Shown one piece after another: positions 1-10,299 of a stretch of DNA of 21,155 bases. Location of the stretch: positions 1-21,155 of the forward strand of contig JAOXNS010310975.1 in NCBI GenBank assembly GCA_028571305.1. The letters run 5' to 3'. The translations under genes and the position numbers were made by a program. Origin of the DNA: Magicicada cassinii. Lineage: Eukaryota; Arthropoda; Insecta; Hemiptera; Cicadidae. A model generated the notes under the pieces. That model had not been told where the DNA came from, searched no databases, and worked only from the letters and a program-made list of their open reading frames with translations. Position 1 is the stretch's first letter, and every line of letters begins with the position of its first letter.

Positions 1-115
1 TGCAAATTTATATGTTTATTTATACATATGTATGAGCAATGTATAATAAAAGCAATTTACTTCAGCTACTATAAAAAAATACTTACAAAACACGAGAGCA
101 AAAAAATGCACTATT

Positions 116-415
116 GTGAAGCAAAGAAAGCCACTAATGCGCTATAATTTTGCACCTGAGCAACGCGAAATTAGAATTTCAAACAAACAATGAACAGTGC
201 GCACTTAAATACCAATTTTCCGTGGCTCTGATGCGAAATCACTTTGTACGAAATCGACACCCTCCCGTGGGGGCGCACTCGTACCACACACCACATCTCG
301 ATAACAGTGTTTATTCAAACAGTACACGCGATCGCTTCCACAAAGCTGTTATCAATAATAAAAAAACGAGTAAGAAACAGCGAAAATTGTTTACAATGAA
401 ATTTAAAAATACTTA
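116..415 (+). repeat. Dispersed repeat A, copy 1
   Basis: About 300 bp that match, with many substitutions and indels, two further stretches near 10.3-10.7 kb and 10.8-11.0 kb. Shared landmarks in order are gctataatttt, attagaatttcaaac, gaaatcactttgtacgaaa, cgacacc, a cagtgtttatt block and a tacaatgaaat block at the end. An 88-codon open frame crosses it (150-416), but the other copies do not keep it open, so I do not call it a gene. Strand is arbitrary. Family unknown; it could be part of a transposon's non-coding end. Confidence 0.65.
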
Positions 416-419
416 GAAC

Positions 420-845
420 GAATTTTGTTTTTTTTTTTATCCTTCTTGATTGCAGTATACTATTTTTTTATAAGTCCATTATCTTTTCTTCCGCGGTATC
501 AGTTCTTTATAACAAATTGTTCTCGTTTACACTGAGTATTAAAAGTACAGTATGTTGATATTTTCATTTTAAGAAACTGCACAAATATTTGTGGTTAGTA
601 CATGTAGGCCTACGCGTTTGTACGATTTGCACGTATATAAATTAGACGGTTGACAGAATAATTTTCATATTACAATAAGTATATTTTTAAAACATCTAAC
701 TTTGCACCGAAAATGATGCTTGAATAAAGTAAAATTATTAACGGACTTATGATTTACTTAAAATGTAGTTAAATGCTGAGGTAATGGAACAAACCGAAAT
801 TTCTTCACCCTCTATACAAAATGTTGGAATTGTATCCTCCTGTGT
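420..845. other. AT-rich gap, nothing recognised
   Basis: Unstructured AT-rich sequence with T-runs and one small palindrome (gtaggcctac near 604). No open frame with protein-like content, RNA gene or clear repeat was seen. Confidence 0.6.
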
Positions 846-849
846 TCTC

Positions 850-948
850 TTACCTCTCCCTGGGTTTCCCACTGAGGCAGTTAATACTTGGTATCTCTCG
901 GCGTCCATAATTAACACACAGGTCCTGTTGAGTACTACTTTATTTTAT
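850..948 (-). repeat. Diverged tandem unit, copy 1
   Basis: Read on the minus strand, this unit starts with aataaaataaagt and runs through a caaca..gtgtg..tggac block to a purine-rich tggaaacccagggag block. The same order of blocks recurs at 1045-1203, offset by 255 bp at the starting block, with about 60 bp missing here. One minus-strand frame gives a short peptide starting MDAERYQV and followed by a GTAAGA splice-donor-like string. Because the unit is repeated next door I read it as a repeat rather than an exon. Confidence 0.5.
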
Positions 949-1044
949 TGATGTACTCACTAATATTATAATACAGCGTAGAATTACTTTACACTCCTTC
1001 CTTTTATCGACTTTATTTTGTTGCTCATGTTAACAGTTAATTCC

Positions 1045-1203
1045 TCTAACCTCCCTTCGGGTCTTCCACAGAGCGAGCAGTATAGCAACGACAGTTTAAG
1101 ATAGCTGTCTTCAGAGATTTTCATAATTAGGTCTCTCGTCATTGCCGTCGCTTCTTTGTCCACAGCCAGCACACCGAACATGTTGTGCATCACTTTATTT
1201 TAT
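1045..1203 (-). repeat. Diverged tandem unit, copy 2
   Basis: Longer partner of the unit at 850-948, sharing ataaaataaagt, the caaca/gtgtg/tggac block and a purine-rich cccgaaggga block in the same order on the minus strand. A 69-codon minus frame (984-1193) spans it, with two Cys close together (YCSLCGRPEGR), too few for a zinc finger. The unit lies directly beyond the end of the minus-strand LTR fossil at 1219-1647, so it could be internal sequence of that element, or an unrelated repeat. Confidence 0.45.
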
Positions 1204-1218
1204 ATTATCTTTTAATAT

Positions 1219-1647
1219 TGTTATCTCGGTCTCGGGGATAGTCGTGTTGTACAGTGGAAACAGAATTGACACCAATGGAGTCACTAATTACATCTTTACT
1301 TAGAAACAAACAACAGTTAGAAATCTACAATGGCACTCTCATACTATAATTCAAGTTAAATTATAGTTTTGCACTAACTAACATAATAATCACTTTCCAC
1401 TAAACCGCATCGATCACTGCTATCAGCACTTGTAATATCGTCAGGTGTAACTGAACTGACTCGTCCGCTTGAAATCCGGTATTTATACTTCAGCAGCTGT
1501 GTATTGTAGAAACTCAGTGAGCCTGGATACGGGGAGAATAGTCGAGAAACAAGTAGCATTGGCATTTCGAATTTATCTACAGCTTACATTATTCTGCCGC
1601 GTCTGAAACAGTTTCTGCGCTGCCGGGTGCCAAGGGTTGCGTGGACA
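1219..1647 (-). mobile_element. LTR fossil, minus strand (solo-LTR-like)
   Basis: About 430 bp on the minus strand, reading from TGTCCACG to GATAACA, so it has TG...CA ends. Inside are a TATA box (tataaat, near 1487-1480) and, about 28 bp on, an arthropod initiator (tcagt, near 1459). Its 3' part matches the end of the fossil at 17721-18201 (ccattggtgtc, then ccactgta, then cacgac, then the end), so the two belong to one family. The style is that of Ty3/Gypsy-type LTRs. I saw no convincing protein-coding interior beside it. It is old, broken and non-coding; the outer edges are approximate and no target duplication was clear. Confidence 0.6.
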
Positions 1648-1649
1648 TT

Positions 1650-2335
1650 TTGTTATTTTTTAGCTCAACGTAACAATGTGATAGGATCAGACGGAATCAT
1701 TCACGTTAGAAAAACGTATAAAACGTTTATAATCTTAAAAATGACAATGTCTTAAAGCTTAAAAAACAATTAATTTTAAAATATCGTGTGATTATAAAAA
1801 TTAAATTCACTGGAAGTAGGCTATATAATTTATGATGTTAAATAAATTGAAGTGATTGGGAATATTTGGTCGGACAACACACAAATCGGAATAAGGCAGT
1901 CAGAACTATTAAATATTGGTTTTCTCGCGACCATTTATTGTTCATAGCAGATTGCGTACAGTCAACCAGTGCCTAACGACAACAACAAAGAAGAACCTTT
2001 AAACATGATTTTACCTTCTACACCCATTGTACTTAAAAACTGTTACTTTCGTAAATTTCTTCATTTATATTATTTTCTTATAATTGGTTATACGTATTTA
2101 CTTTGAATGCATGTAAATGTCCAAAAATATTGCAATGGATAATTTTCATAGTTTCTGAGAAACTAATTACCTTTGTATACTCTCTTGTTACTCTTTAGGG
2201 ATACTAACCGATCCGACTTTCGGTACCAACATTTTATAACTGTGGCAGACTTGCTTTTGACACTGTGTTACTGCATGATTAATGCCTTTCAACTTAGTTT
2301 CCTTTGACCTTCGTAAGTAATTTTTTTAAGCTTGG
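1650..2335. other. AT-rich gap, nothing recognised
   Basis: No repeat, protein-like frame or RNA gene seen; only scattered A/T runs. Confidence 0.55.
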
Positions 2336-2339
2336 TTCA

Positions 2340-2720
2340 TATTTCAGCCAAAACCTGTGCCAAAGTGTGCGTCATTTTCTGTATTTCACTAGATGAAAGC
2401 GATTTATTATTATTCAGACCAGAACAAACAATGTCATACTGGCGTTGATTAGTCCTTTTATGTACTTTTACTAACAGCTTTTATAATAAAAGTAGAAAGT
2501 GAGTTATCGTTAGATAGGGTGATGTTGCTAGAAAATTACTGTAAAATATTAAGTGCACTTGAACGAAAATCACGATCACCAATGGGTAGTATTGTTTACT
2601 ATATTAAGAAAAACTGAATTGGATGAAACAGATCGAGAACTTTCCCTAACGATTTAACATTCTAGATCACATCATTTTGATCATATTAATTTTTGTTTAC
2701 AAAATAATGCTTATGTGAAT
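2340..2720 (+). repeat. Dispersed repeat B, copy 1
   Basis: Matches 5030-5400 over about 370 bp. Shared landmarks in the same order are ccaaaacct, cattttc, tgtacttttactaa/agtaa, gaaagtgagttatcg (perfect), gtgcacttga/gtgtacttga, gaactttccc/gaacttccc and acatcat. The two copies differ by many substitutions and indels, so the duplication is old. Short frames in the second half read in a weakly similar way in both (KYSVHLNEN in one, RYxVYLIEI in the other), hinting that the repeat was once coding. Family not recognised. Confidence 0.6.
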
Positions 2721-2724
2721 ATAC

Positions 2725-3150
2725 GAATGTTTCATTTACATATTACACATCAGTAATGTCAAGATAAGCTATAGAATTTAAAAGTGTACACACTAATTTT
2801 TGTTTCATAATGGCGACCATAATTTGAAATACGATTTAGAGATACGATTGTCATCGTCAGTACTAAAATCTATGAATAGAAACTTCGCAAATTTAAATAA
2901 TTATTAAAACACTTATGCAAAATTTGAAAGCTGTAAGCTTGACTTGGTTTTGTTAAAATTGCATGTGCAAATATCACACTGAGTTTTCAAAATGCTTGAG
3001 AACGTAAAGAAAAAAAGGCTAACAACACAGGCTGTTTCAATTTCCAAAACGGTATTTACACAATAATATCAACTTGTCACAACCAACAAATATATATTCT
3101 AATTATACGCACTAGGGGTGGGGGCTACGGCAAACTAAATAATTAAGTGT
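2725..3150. other. AT-rich gap, nothing recognised
   Basis: No coding or repeat signal that I can support. Confidence 0.5.
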
Positions 3151-3154
3151 CATA

Positions 3155-3196
3155 GTATCTCCTAGCAAGGGTTTTTAGACAATACGTTGGAGATAC
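3155..3196. repeat. Short inverted repeat (hairpin)
   Basis: Perfect 8-bp arms, gtatctcc (3155-3162) and ggagatac (3189-3196), around a 26-nt spacer. Could be chance in AT-rich DNA; no T-run or promoter context gives it a role. Confidence 0.35.
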
Positions 3197-3431
3197 CACG
3201 CTTTGCTTAATGTAAGGCTAATTTATGAACAACACTGACCCTCATATAACAAATATGAGAAGCGAAAATATTTTTAACCTGAAGTCATCATTTACTGTTA
3301 AACATATTTTTGCTAACAGGTTAACCTAAGTCACCATGTAGAATAACAAACCGCAAGCTAGTTAGCAATAACTAGTTCCTCCATGCTTCTCCACCTTCAA
3401 CGAACATTAGACCACAAATTCTTGACTTCAA

Positions 3432-3735
3432 CTACTTGGAACTTTTATTCCAAACGATCCCTTCTTCTGTAATTTTACTTTTTCGTTTTCCTTCAGTTAT
3501 TCTTTTCATAAACTCTTTGAGTTTAACTACGTTCCAATTAACTGGACTTCCCTTATTTTCAAACGGTTTAAGAAGATCCCGATTTGTACAACTCTCCTCT
3601 CCTAAAAACCTAATCATTCTCTTATTTATTTTCATCTCTCTTTCTCTCCATCTTTTTCATTTTATTCTCTCTACTCTCATCTTTCTTTCATCTTGTCTCC
3701 GACATATCTTCATTGTTCTTCTATAGCACCAATCT
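3432..3735 (-). other. Charged minus-strand open frame and pyrimidine tract
   Basis: The minus strand carries a 67-codon frame (3635-3432) starting MKINKRMIRFLGEES and ending in a lysine-rich stretch (EGKRKSKITEEG). Upstream of the ATG the same strand is purine-rich (3640-3725, pyrimidine-rich on plus) and reads as Arg/Glu/Lys repeats interrupted by a stop. Its middle (FENKGSPVNWNVVKLKEF) looks more protein-like than most frames here, so a small coding remnant is possible. No family recognised, no splice sites identified, and a low-complexity artefact is just as likely. Confidence 0.25.
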
Positions 3736-3739
3736 TCAA

Positions 3740-4805
3740 AAGCTTGAAGACTTTTTCTTTCCATCCTTTCTAACACCCACGATTAATTTCCACTTAAAGC
3801 AACGATTAAATATAACTCTAGCAATTATTCTTTACATTTAACTGATATTCTTTAAAGTTAACAGGTTATTCTTATTAAATTCAAGGTTTGCCTGACTAAT
3901 TATAATTAATGTCTCCCTAGAATCCGCTATCGCTTCTAGAGCTAAATAAAGTCAACAAAATTTAGTAATTAAACCTAATGTAAACGCCTCTCGTTTGCTG
4001 TTACAAATAAAAGCGACTAAGTCAGAGTATTTGTTGTAAGAGAACGCATGAAGATTACATTATTATAGGATAGAAATTTACATTTTTGTATCACTCACTG
4101 TCTACACAAAAAATAGCAAATATAATGGCTATACAAATTGGTAGCGCATTAAAAACACCGTAAATTCTTTTAAATGATCTGAACGAAGAGCGCATAGTAG
4201 AAAGCTACACAAACACACGGAGACATACAAATGTTGGATTCATGCTAATCCGTGCTGGCTTATTGTATTTATGTTCAGAGTACAGGAAAATGAACAGCGG
4301 TTAAACAAGCAGTAAATACTAAAGAAAGGCGCGGCCAGTGTGAAAGAGCAGAGTAAAATAAAAAGAATAACACAAATGTAGGTGAAGACAGAAATACAGA
4401 GATATAGAAAAAGAAAAGGAGGGAGAGATCGGAAGATAATGCTCTTGACACGTAGTTACAACAAAGTAATTAAATGTTTTAGCACCGTACTGTTGTGTTG
4501 AGTAGAAATGTGTGTACCGTAAATACGCTTTGTAACCAGACTTGCTGAGTCGTTAAATTTATGTGGGATATGTTTTCTGCCGTAAGAACGAATTCAGTGT
4601 CAGCATGGACATTAATGCTGTCTTTTGTTTCTAGTCTCATCTTTAACATCTTATTTAATAGACAACTTGCGACTTTTTGTTTTTTAAGAACGAACTGTAC
4701 ACAAGGACGTGTTAAACCATCGTTATTCACACACGCTGAACTTAGTTGTGTCGTAGACAACACCTTTGTCTCCTGAAACGTCTTGAAGCTTTTAATACAT
4801 TTTCA
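3740..4805. other. AT-rich gap with a purine-rich patch
   Basis: Nothing recognised apart from a purine-rich patch at about 4370-4440. Overlapping frames of 71 and 94 codons on opposite strands (4479-4776) show no motif and are most likely chance. Confidence 0.5.
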
Positions 4806-4810
4806 AGTTG

Positions 4811-4900
4811 TTCAAGTCGCTTCTTATCTCCTGAATATACGTACAAGTAAGGCAAGCGAATTCTGATGAAGCTGGCAAGATAACGGAAAGCGACTTCAAG
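4811..4900. repeat. Imperfect inverted repeat
   Basis: Arms 4811-4828 and 4879-4900 share a perfect 9-bp core (aagtcgctt against aagcgactt) and a flanking cttatc/gataa match, with a spacer of about 50 nt. It could be the core of a small foldback or MITE remnant, but I found no second copy or target duplication. Confidence 0.4.
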
Positions 4901-5029
4901 TATATAACATCATATTACACTATTAAGAATTCAAACAGAATGATGATTTTTGGTTCCATGACGATTACTGATGAATATTAGTAGGATATGTGTGCACATT
5001 TTAACCACTTTTTATCACTTAGTCATGTT

Positions 5030-5400
5030 TCTCCCAAAACCTTTATGAAAGCACATTTTCGGTCATTTTCGATTATTTTGTACTTTTCCCTAGACGAGAA
5101 ATGTACTATTATTTATTCTAGAATAAGTAACGTGCTGGACTTTCCATGTACTTTTAGTAAGAATAGTAATAATGAAAGTGTGAAAGTGAGTTATCGCAAG
5201 CACAGGGTCAAACAGCTGAAAATTTTAGAGTAAAGGTACTGAGTGTACTTGATAGAAATTCATGATATTCACAAATGTGTAAAAAGTGCTGACATTGTTA
5301 CTGAAAGAAAAAGTGTCTACATGGAAGATATTCAGAACTTCCCACAGTGATTCAATAGTATAAAAAAATTTTCTTTTGTTACATCATGCCAATTACAAAG
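5030..5400 (+). repeat. Dispersed repeat B, copy 2
   Basis: Second copy of the repeat at 2340-2720, same orientation. An 81-codon frame (4988-5233) runs into it and ends in the conserved gaaagtgagttatcg segment, but the other copy does not keep this frame open. Divergence between copies is high, so both are old. Confidence 0.6.
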
Positions 5401-5404
5401 CCTT

Positions 5405-5850
5405 TCCTTGAAACCCAATAACCTACTAGCACACAACAGCAAGCCTTAGAATTTTGGAATTTGAGAATACATATTATCATTTAGATAAACTGTAACGAAA
5501 ATGAAGATATTTTAATTTAAAACCCGTTATCTGCAACGGTTTGTTAAAAATGAATAAACGGTGTGTTTGTACAAAAACATTAAAAAATTATTTAAAGTGT
5601 AGGCCACCCGGCTTTACTTTTTTAGGAGTTATTTTGCAAGTTATGGGTTATACTTTGCTAGTTTTTAATATTCATCCATAAATCTAGGTTTTCTAGATTG
5701 CATAAATCTGAACTCTATTGTTAAAAAATTGATTAACAAATCAAGTCTTGATTATTTTCTACCTCACGTATTGGCTACTAAAGCTGACACGGACTCAACG
5801 AACTCTCTGAATTTACTTGCAGACTAGCGTGTAATAACAAATATTTACGC
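5405..5850. other. AT-rich gap, nothing recognised
   Basis: No repeats, frames or RNA signals that I can support. Confidence 0.5.
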
Positions 5851-5851
5851 A

Positions 5852-5878
5852 GACACACACACGCGCGCGCGCACGCGT
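5852..5878. repeat. (CA)n-(CG)n microsatellite
   Basis: A run of about ten bases of alternating AC passes into about twelve of alternating CG, then acgcg. Alternating purine-pyrimidine tracts of this kind can adopt Z-DNA, but no function is implied here. Confidence 0.85.
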
Positions 5879-5879
5879 A

Positions 5880-6388
5880 TACTGTAGTTTGATCAGTCAA
5901 CTTGCCTTGAATGTTTATAGACATTCATGATAATTTAATCACCATTAGTCATCTAGGTACATTAACTTTAGCTGTCGACCGTTAACTTACCATTATTTTA
6001 CACTTATCATTAAATTAAGCAAAGACCATGTAATGGTAATAATATATATTCTTCTGTAATAGATAATGTACACAGTTTATACGTGTAATGTAATGGCAGA
6101 CATAGTTACTTTGCGATATTTGTTTGTAAGGAAAAATAACACCTTGAAGTTCATGCCTTATGAGAATAACAATAATATTGTTTTTTATGATGGTAGGTGG
6201 AAAAATTTACTGAACAAATATACGGAAGCGTGCACACTTCCAGGTCTGTATACAGGACCACTAGAAAAACCACCTCTCTTTCCACTTCTAGGACACTAAC
6301 CTGGATCTGTGAGACATATTACTTTGGGCTAGGCCTGTTGATCTTTTGTACGGTATGGCTTGTTATTCTTCTTCTACATTGTGTTTTC
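5880..6388. other. Gap, nothing recognised
   Basis: Frames at 6066-6299 and 6197-6391 overlap each other and have no motif. The right end adjoins the 3' end of the R1-like LINE. Confidence 0.5.
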
Positions 6389-6389
6389 T

Positions 6390-7528
6390 AATTCTTTTTC
6401 GCCCGTAGAATCTTTTCTGCGAAGCGTGCTACAGAGTTCCAGGTGTTTCCCCTCGAAGCATCGCTGCCACGATGTTATGATGTTATCCGAGAAGATCTCG
6501 TGCCTAAGGTGTGGCTGACATCGTCCGCGGCTGCCAGGAAGTACAGGCAATCTTGTGACTCAGCCTTTTGCAACATTTCTCAGGTAAGATCGAAAATACA
6601 CCTATCCAATCAGAAACAGGGTAAACTTATAGTCGATCTCCTCGTGGTTCCTCTTCGTCCACGACTGCACCTGCTTAATGAACCTCGTCCAGCAACCTCG
6701 GTCTTCTTGCTCCCGAACATTCTACCAGACGAGAGTGTCTGGAAGACGATCTTAAGCTCCTTGGCAATAAAGTCTATCTCCATTCCAGCAACGACCAAGA
6801 CAGCCGACTCGGAAACAGTGCGGTAGGCCGATGCTACCCGAAAAGCACTTACTTTTTTGACCTGGTTAGTTTCTTCCTGTAGGTCTTAAGATTCAGGGTG
6901 TCTATCCACACTTCCGTTCCATGAAGTAGGATTGACTGGGTGGTTGTTGTCTCCGTCTTCTTGACTTCGGGCAGCTAAGCGAGATTGCTCCCTTCACCGT
7001 CTTGTACACATTTCCTTAATTTGCTAAAAAGGCTTAACTTGGAGTAGATCATAATTTATAGGTACTTCACCACTTCGTTTCCGACTCGTACCAGGATTGT
7101 AGTGGCAATCATCTTCTTAGTCAAGACCACGACTTCCGTCTTGCTGAGGGCTAACTTCAGCCCGTGCGATACCCATCCAGCTGTTAACTAATCGCATCAC
7201 CATGTTAAGCTTGAGCTTGGCCTTATCGATGGTACAAGCAGCAATGAGCGCCGTAACGTCGTCGGTATACCCACCAAAACGACTCCTCCTGCATCTCCAT
7301 TCTCAGCGGGCTGTGATAGGGTGCGATCCAGAGGTCCGGACCAAGGACTGAACCCTGGGCCGCACCGGCCGTGAGAGCCATTCACCACTGTCCTTACTGT
7401 GGTCCATAAAGGAGCGCTCTGGCTCTGAGAAATTAGTCCACTATCCGCAACAGTTACCTCAGCACCCGCAAGTCATCGACCAGCGCCTCCGGCATGTCAC
7501 TCCACCTCACTGAGTTGGACGCATGAAG
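6390..7528 (-). mobile_element. 5'-truncated R1-like LINE (non-LTR retrotransposon)
   Basis: The minus strand holds the C-terminal half of a non-LTR reverse transcriptase, read in several frames. In order: NSVRWSDM (around 7520-7490), GAAQGSVLGPDLW, an RT-domain motif (7366-7328), GYTDDV, the catalytic YxDD box with T in place of A (7272-7255), KTEVVVLTKK in the next segment, RTVSESAVLVVAG (about 6822-6780), the R1-type post-RT region, a degraded C-terminal zinc-knuckle region ending ADDVSHT (6552-6508), and WNSVARFAEKILRAKK at the end (about 6443-6396). Stops and at least two frame changes make it dead. The 5' part (gag ORF, endonuclease, early RT) is absent; the break coincides with an (AAC)n run at 7529. 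R1 clade or a close relative (LOA/I) fits best. About 1.1 kb of a 5-6 kb family remains. Plus-strand frames over this stretch are shadows. Confidence 0.85.
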
Positions 7529-7552
7529 TAACAACAACAACAACAACAACAA
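7529..7552. repeat. (AAC)n microsatellite
   Basis: About eight AAC units ending in aactat. They sit exactly at the truncated 5' edge of the R1-like LINE (as TTG on the LINE strand), so they may have been involved in, or arisen at, the insertion junction. Confidence 0.85.
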
Positions 7553-7554
7553 CT

Positions 7555-8300
7555 ATTTAGGCACCAGAAACTAGAAACAGTACTAACGTTTATGTTTATA
7601 CGGTATTGCTTTATTCAGTACAATATTCCTTTAATATTTATAATGAAACATTTAAAAATAAAAGTCAACACGAAAAGAATATTATGAACACTAAAACTTT
7701 AATATATAAACTATTTATGTTTATATATTATAGGTGTACTCTAATGTATTTCAATAAAGTAACTAAACAAATATTTGCCATTTTTAATCAGTGCCGTAAG
7801 ACAAGTTTGAAATGGTTCCAAGAGACTAAGAAGGATATGCCGTTAATGAACATAAATCAAGCATAAATTTACTTAGGGACTCAACAATCAACGTCAAGGG
7901 TTTCCAGGTAAAGGTTATCGCCAAGAAGGACTGGTCGAAACAGAGGAGGGAAGCTGCCAGACAAAGAATACCAGCAGAAGAAGAAGAACGCCAATTATTA
8001 AGTTACTTTTTGGAATCTAAAACGGCCCTAAATAATTAAGAAAGGAATCGGCAAATAGACTGTCAGGTTGCAGGGAACATCCTCCCGTGTGTTGTTTACC
8101 ACAGTCACCGTATGCGGTTAACTGCAAAATAAAAATCCCTAAAACGCAACTTGCTTGTATTTTGATTATATTAGGAAAAGCTTCTATTGGTATTTGTTCT
8201 AGGTAAACTTTATATGGAAATTTCATTACAAAACCTGAAAATAAAAATAATTAAGATACTAAGTACTTCTAGCATTTTTTAATACCTGGAGACATATATC
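7555..8300. other. AT-rich gap, two motif-free open frames
   Basis: The frame at 7606-7866 is built from AT-rich codons (Asn, Lys, Ile, Tyr) with no motif. A second plus-strand frame without an ATG (about 7830-8038) has a highly charged middle (KKDWSKQRREAARQR). It could be a scrap of a coding element, but nothing supports a family. Confidence 0.4.
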
Positions 8301-8312
8301 TTTTTCACCTCG

Positions 8313-8480
8313 TCAATCCAGAGGGCGGTAGATTTGCAATTTCTCCCCTTCCGAAAACAGTCTCTTAATCACGACACTCTCCTTCCTCCTTGTTATGTCA
8401 TCCAAATACTCCTTCCTGGGTTTCCCCTCCCACCAAGCTCAATCATTCCCTCGATCAGCGTGGTAACCAGTTTGAATGGC
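8313..8480 (-). mobile_element. LINE ORF2 C-terminal scrap (third family)
   Basis: The minus strand reads a damaged stretch IEGMIELGG (about 8470-8430), then EYLDDITRRKESVVIKRLF and on to a stop at 8315-8313. An IEGxIEG..GxP(R)xEYLDDI pattern close to a stop is what non-LTR ORF2 proteins commonly show at their C-terminus. A frame change lies between the two parts. The evidence is a short motif only, so family and full extent are unknown. The plus-strand frame 8334-8552 is a shadow. Confidence 0.5.
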
Positions 8481-8489
8481 GTCGTAGAT

Positions 8490-8838
8490 TACCAAAGATA
8501 TCAACTACACTGCTTCTGCTTCCCGCCATGGCTTCCATTTATATTCTATTGAACATATAAACATCTCCATTCCATAATTTATGTCTATTCTTGTTTTATA
8601 TTTCAAGTAAGCAAGCTGTCTAGTTTGAAATGTAACGTTCAAAAGCTAGCATTTGTGTAACAGATTAGTGTGTAGTATTAATATAATTCCATGGTATATT
8701 ATTTAAAGAATGGTTTTGATTCCAGCCGAGGGCCTTGATAACACATCGCGGTTTTAACAAACGTAACTTATAAAACATGTGGTTTCGGATTCTCGTCACA
8801 ACTATCTGTCTCTGTCTTTATTTCTATATCTCCCTTTC
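8490..8838. other. Gap, nothing recognised
   Basis: No coding, RNA or repeat signal found. Confidence 0.5.
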
Positions 8839-8840
<2 letters not shown>

Positions 8841-8894
<54 letters not shown>

Positions 8895-8908
8895 TCTCTC
8901 TCTCTCTT
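8841..8908. repeat. (TC)n microsatellite
   Basis: About 68 bp of nearly pure TC dinucleotides with one extra C in the middle, set in a wider pyrimidine-rich stretch from about 8800. The Arg-Glu run in the minus-strand frame 8768-8974 comes from this tract and is not a gene. Confidence 0.95.
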
Positions 8909-8909
8909 C

Positions 8910-9575
8910 CTTAAATAAGCATGACACATTAAAAACCTATTGTCAGTTGATAAGCTGAAATTCGTTCCTTCCAACGCCTTCAGTTCTAAACACAGAATTT
9001 TTATAACGAGACTGTTGATGACAAATGGTAATTATATATTTTGTTCTGCGAACGCGATGTAACACTTCATTCTTTGTATACCATGGTTTATCGCTGGAGA
9101 TTAGCTGAAATTCTTCCTTATTAACGTCGTCAATATTGCTGTGGCTATGACAAAAACTTCATGAGTTGCCACTACTATTCTTAGGACTAGATCGTCCACA
9201 ACTGTCAAAACAAAACTGGAGAGGAGACTACATTTTTTCGAATTTACGATACGTTTTGGGAAATTTCCCCAAAAAAGTAAAGAATTTAACTTTAAAAATT
9301 TGCATACTACCTTGCTGTTGCTTATTTATATTGTCATAATCAGCGCTTTTGGTATTTTCAAAGTATGTGATATAATATAAAGAAAAATTGTACGCTATTT
9401 TGATTGGGACAAAGCATAATCAATAGGAATGCAAACAGAAACGAACGTGCGTCCAACAAACTGGTTCCCTCTTTAGTTATGTATTCGTAGTAATAAGCGT
9501 GTTAGTAATTAACGATTATTTCGTCCAATCTGTATTTATTCCAATCCTAAAAATGTATCTATCGCAATGATATAA
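8910..9575. other. AT-rich gap, nothing recognised
   Basis: No supportable feature. Confidence 0.5.
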
Positions 9576-9579
9576 TTAG

Positions 9580-9606
9580 AATTATATAACTGGAAATTAT
9601 ATAATT
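9580..9606. repeat. Perfect 10-bp AT hairpin
   Basis: Arms aattatataa (9580-9589) and ttatataatt (9597-9606) around a 7-nt loop. Easily formed by chance in DNA this AT-rich. Confidence 0.45.
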
Positions 9607-9609
9607 ATA

Positions 9610-10295
9610 TATATATTGACTTTGTTTAGTTTGATAAAAAATATACTTAGATGTTAAAGAGCGTCATCAGCAAAAAATCAGTATTCTCATAGACAGCGAT
9701 TTTTCATATGCTCTTGAAGGATTTATTAAGAGAATAATAGATCGTTTTTTACGCCTAATTAGGTACGAAAGATGAATGGACACAGACAAATAATAAATTA
9801 CCATAAAAATGGACACAGTGAAACTTGAAGCACCTTGTCTTGTAAATTTGTCCCATGTCTGATCTTGTCTTCGTCAAATTCTGTGGTTGGCATAAAACTT
9901 AATGCAAAATTTTAATTAAATTAGTTTATTTCTCGATCGTGAAAACAAAATTTATGACTCGACGATGGTAAATTATAAAAAAATATAATTCGGTAAATCG
10001 TAAAATATCATAAACACCTCATATGTATAAGCTTAGTAAATATTTTGTGTAGCTTACGTATACCTAACGTACACACCTTGTGTACCTTGTATGTTTGTAA
10101 ACATTTTCACCCACGTTATGTTAAAGCCGGGTTTAGTCGTAAGGAAAAGTCAAATTCTTACGTATTATCTATATAAAAGTAGAATTTACCTAATTTATAT
10201 CTAATTTATCATATTTTCGCATAGTATGATCAGTAGAAGCTTTCTTTAAAAGGTTTTCTGGTTACAATTAAAAACCCGATTTAGTAAAAAAAAAA
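9610..10295. other. AT-rich gap, nothing recognised
   Basis: No supportable feature. Confidence 0.5.
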
Positions 10296-10299
10296 ACAA

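Noticed and set aside
150-416. 88-codon plus frame
   Set aside because: Lies in repeat A; the other two copies do not keep the frame.
855-915. Minus-strand first exon (MDAERYQV...) with GTAAGA donor
   Set aside because: The stretch is one unit of a diverged tandem repeat, no acceptor or second exon could be found, and a donor hexamer is common by chance.
6443-6826. 127-codon plus frame
   Set aside because: Antisense to the R1-like LINE, whose minus-strand RT and C-terminal motifs explain the open frame.
7606-7866. 86-codon AT-rich plus frame
   Set aside because: Composition-driven (Asn, Lys, Ile, Tyr), no motif, no supporting context.
8768-8974. Minus-strand frame with a long Arg-Glu run
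   Set aside because: Produced by the (TC)n microsatellite.
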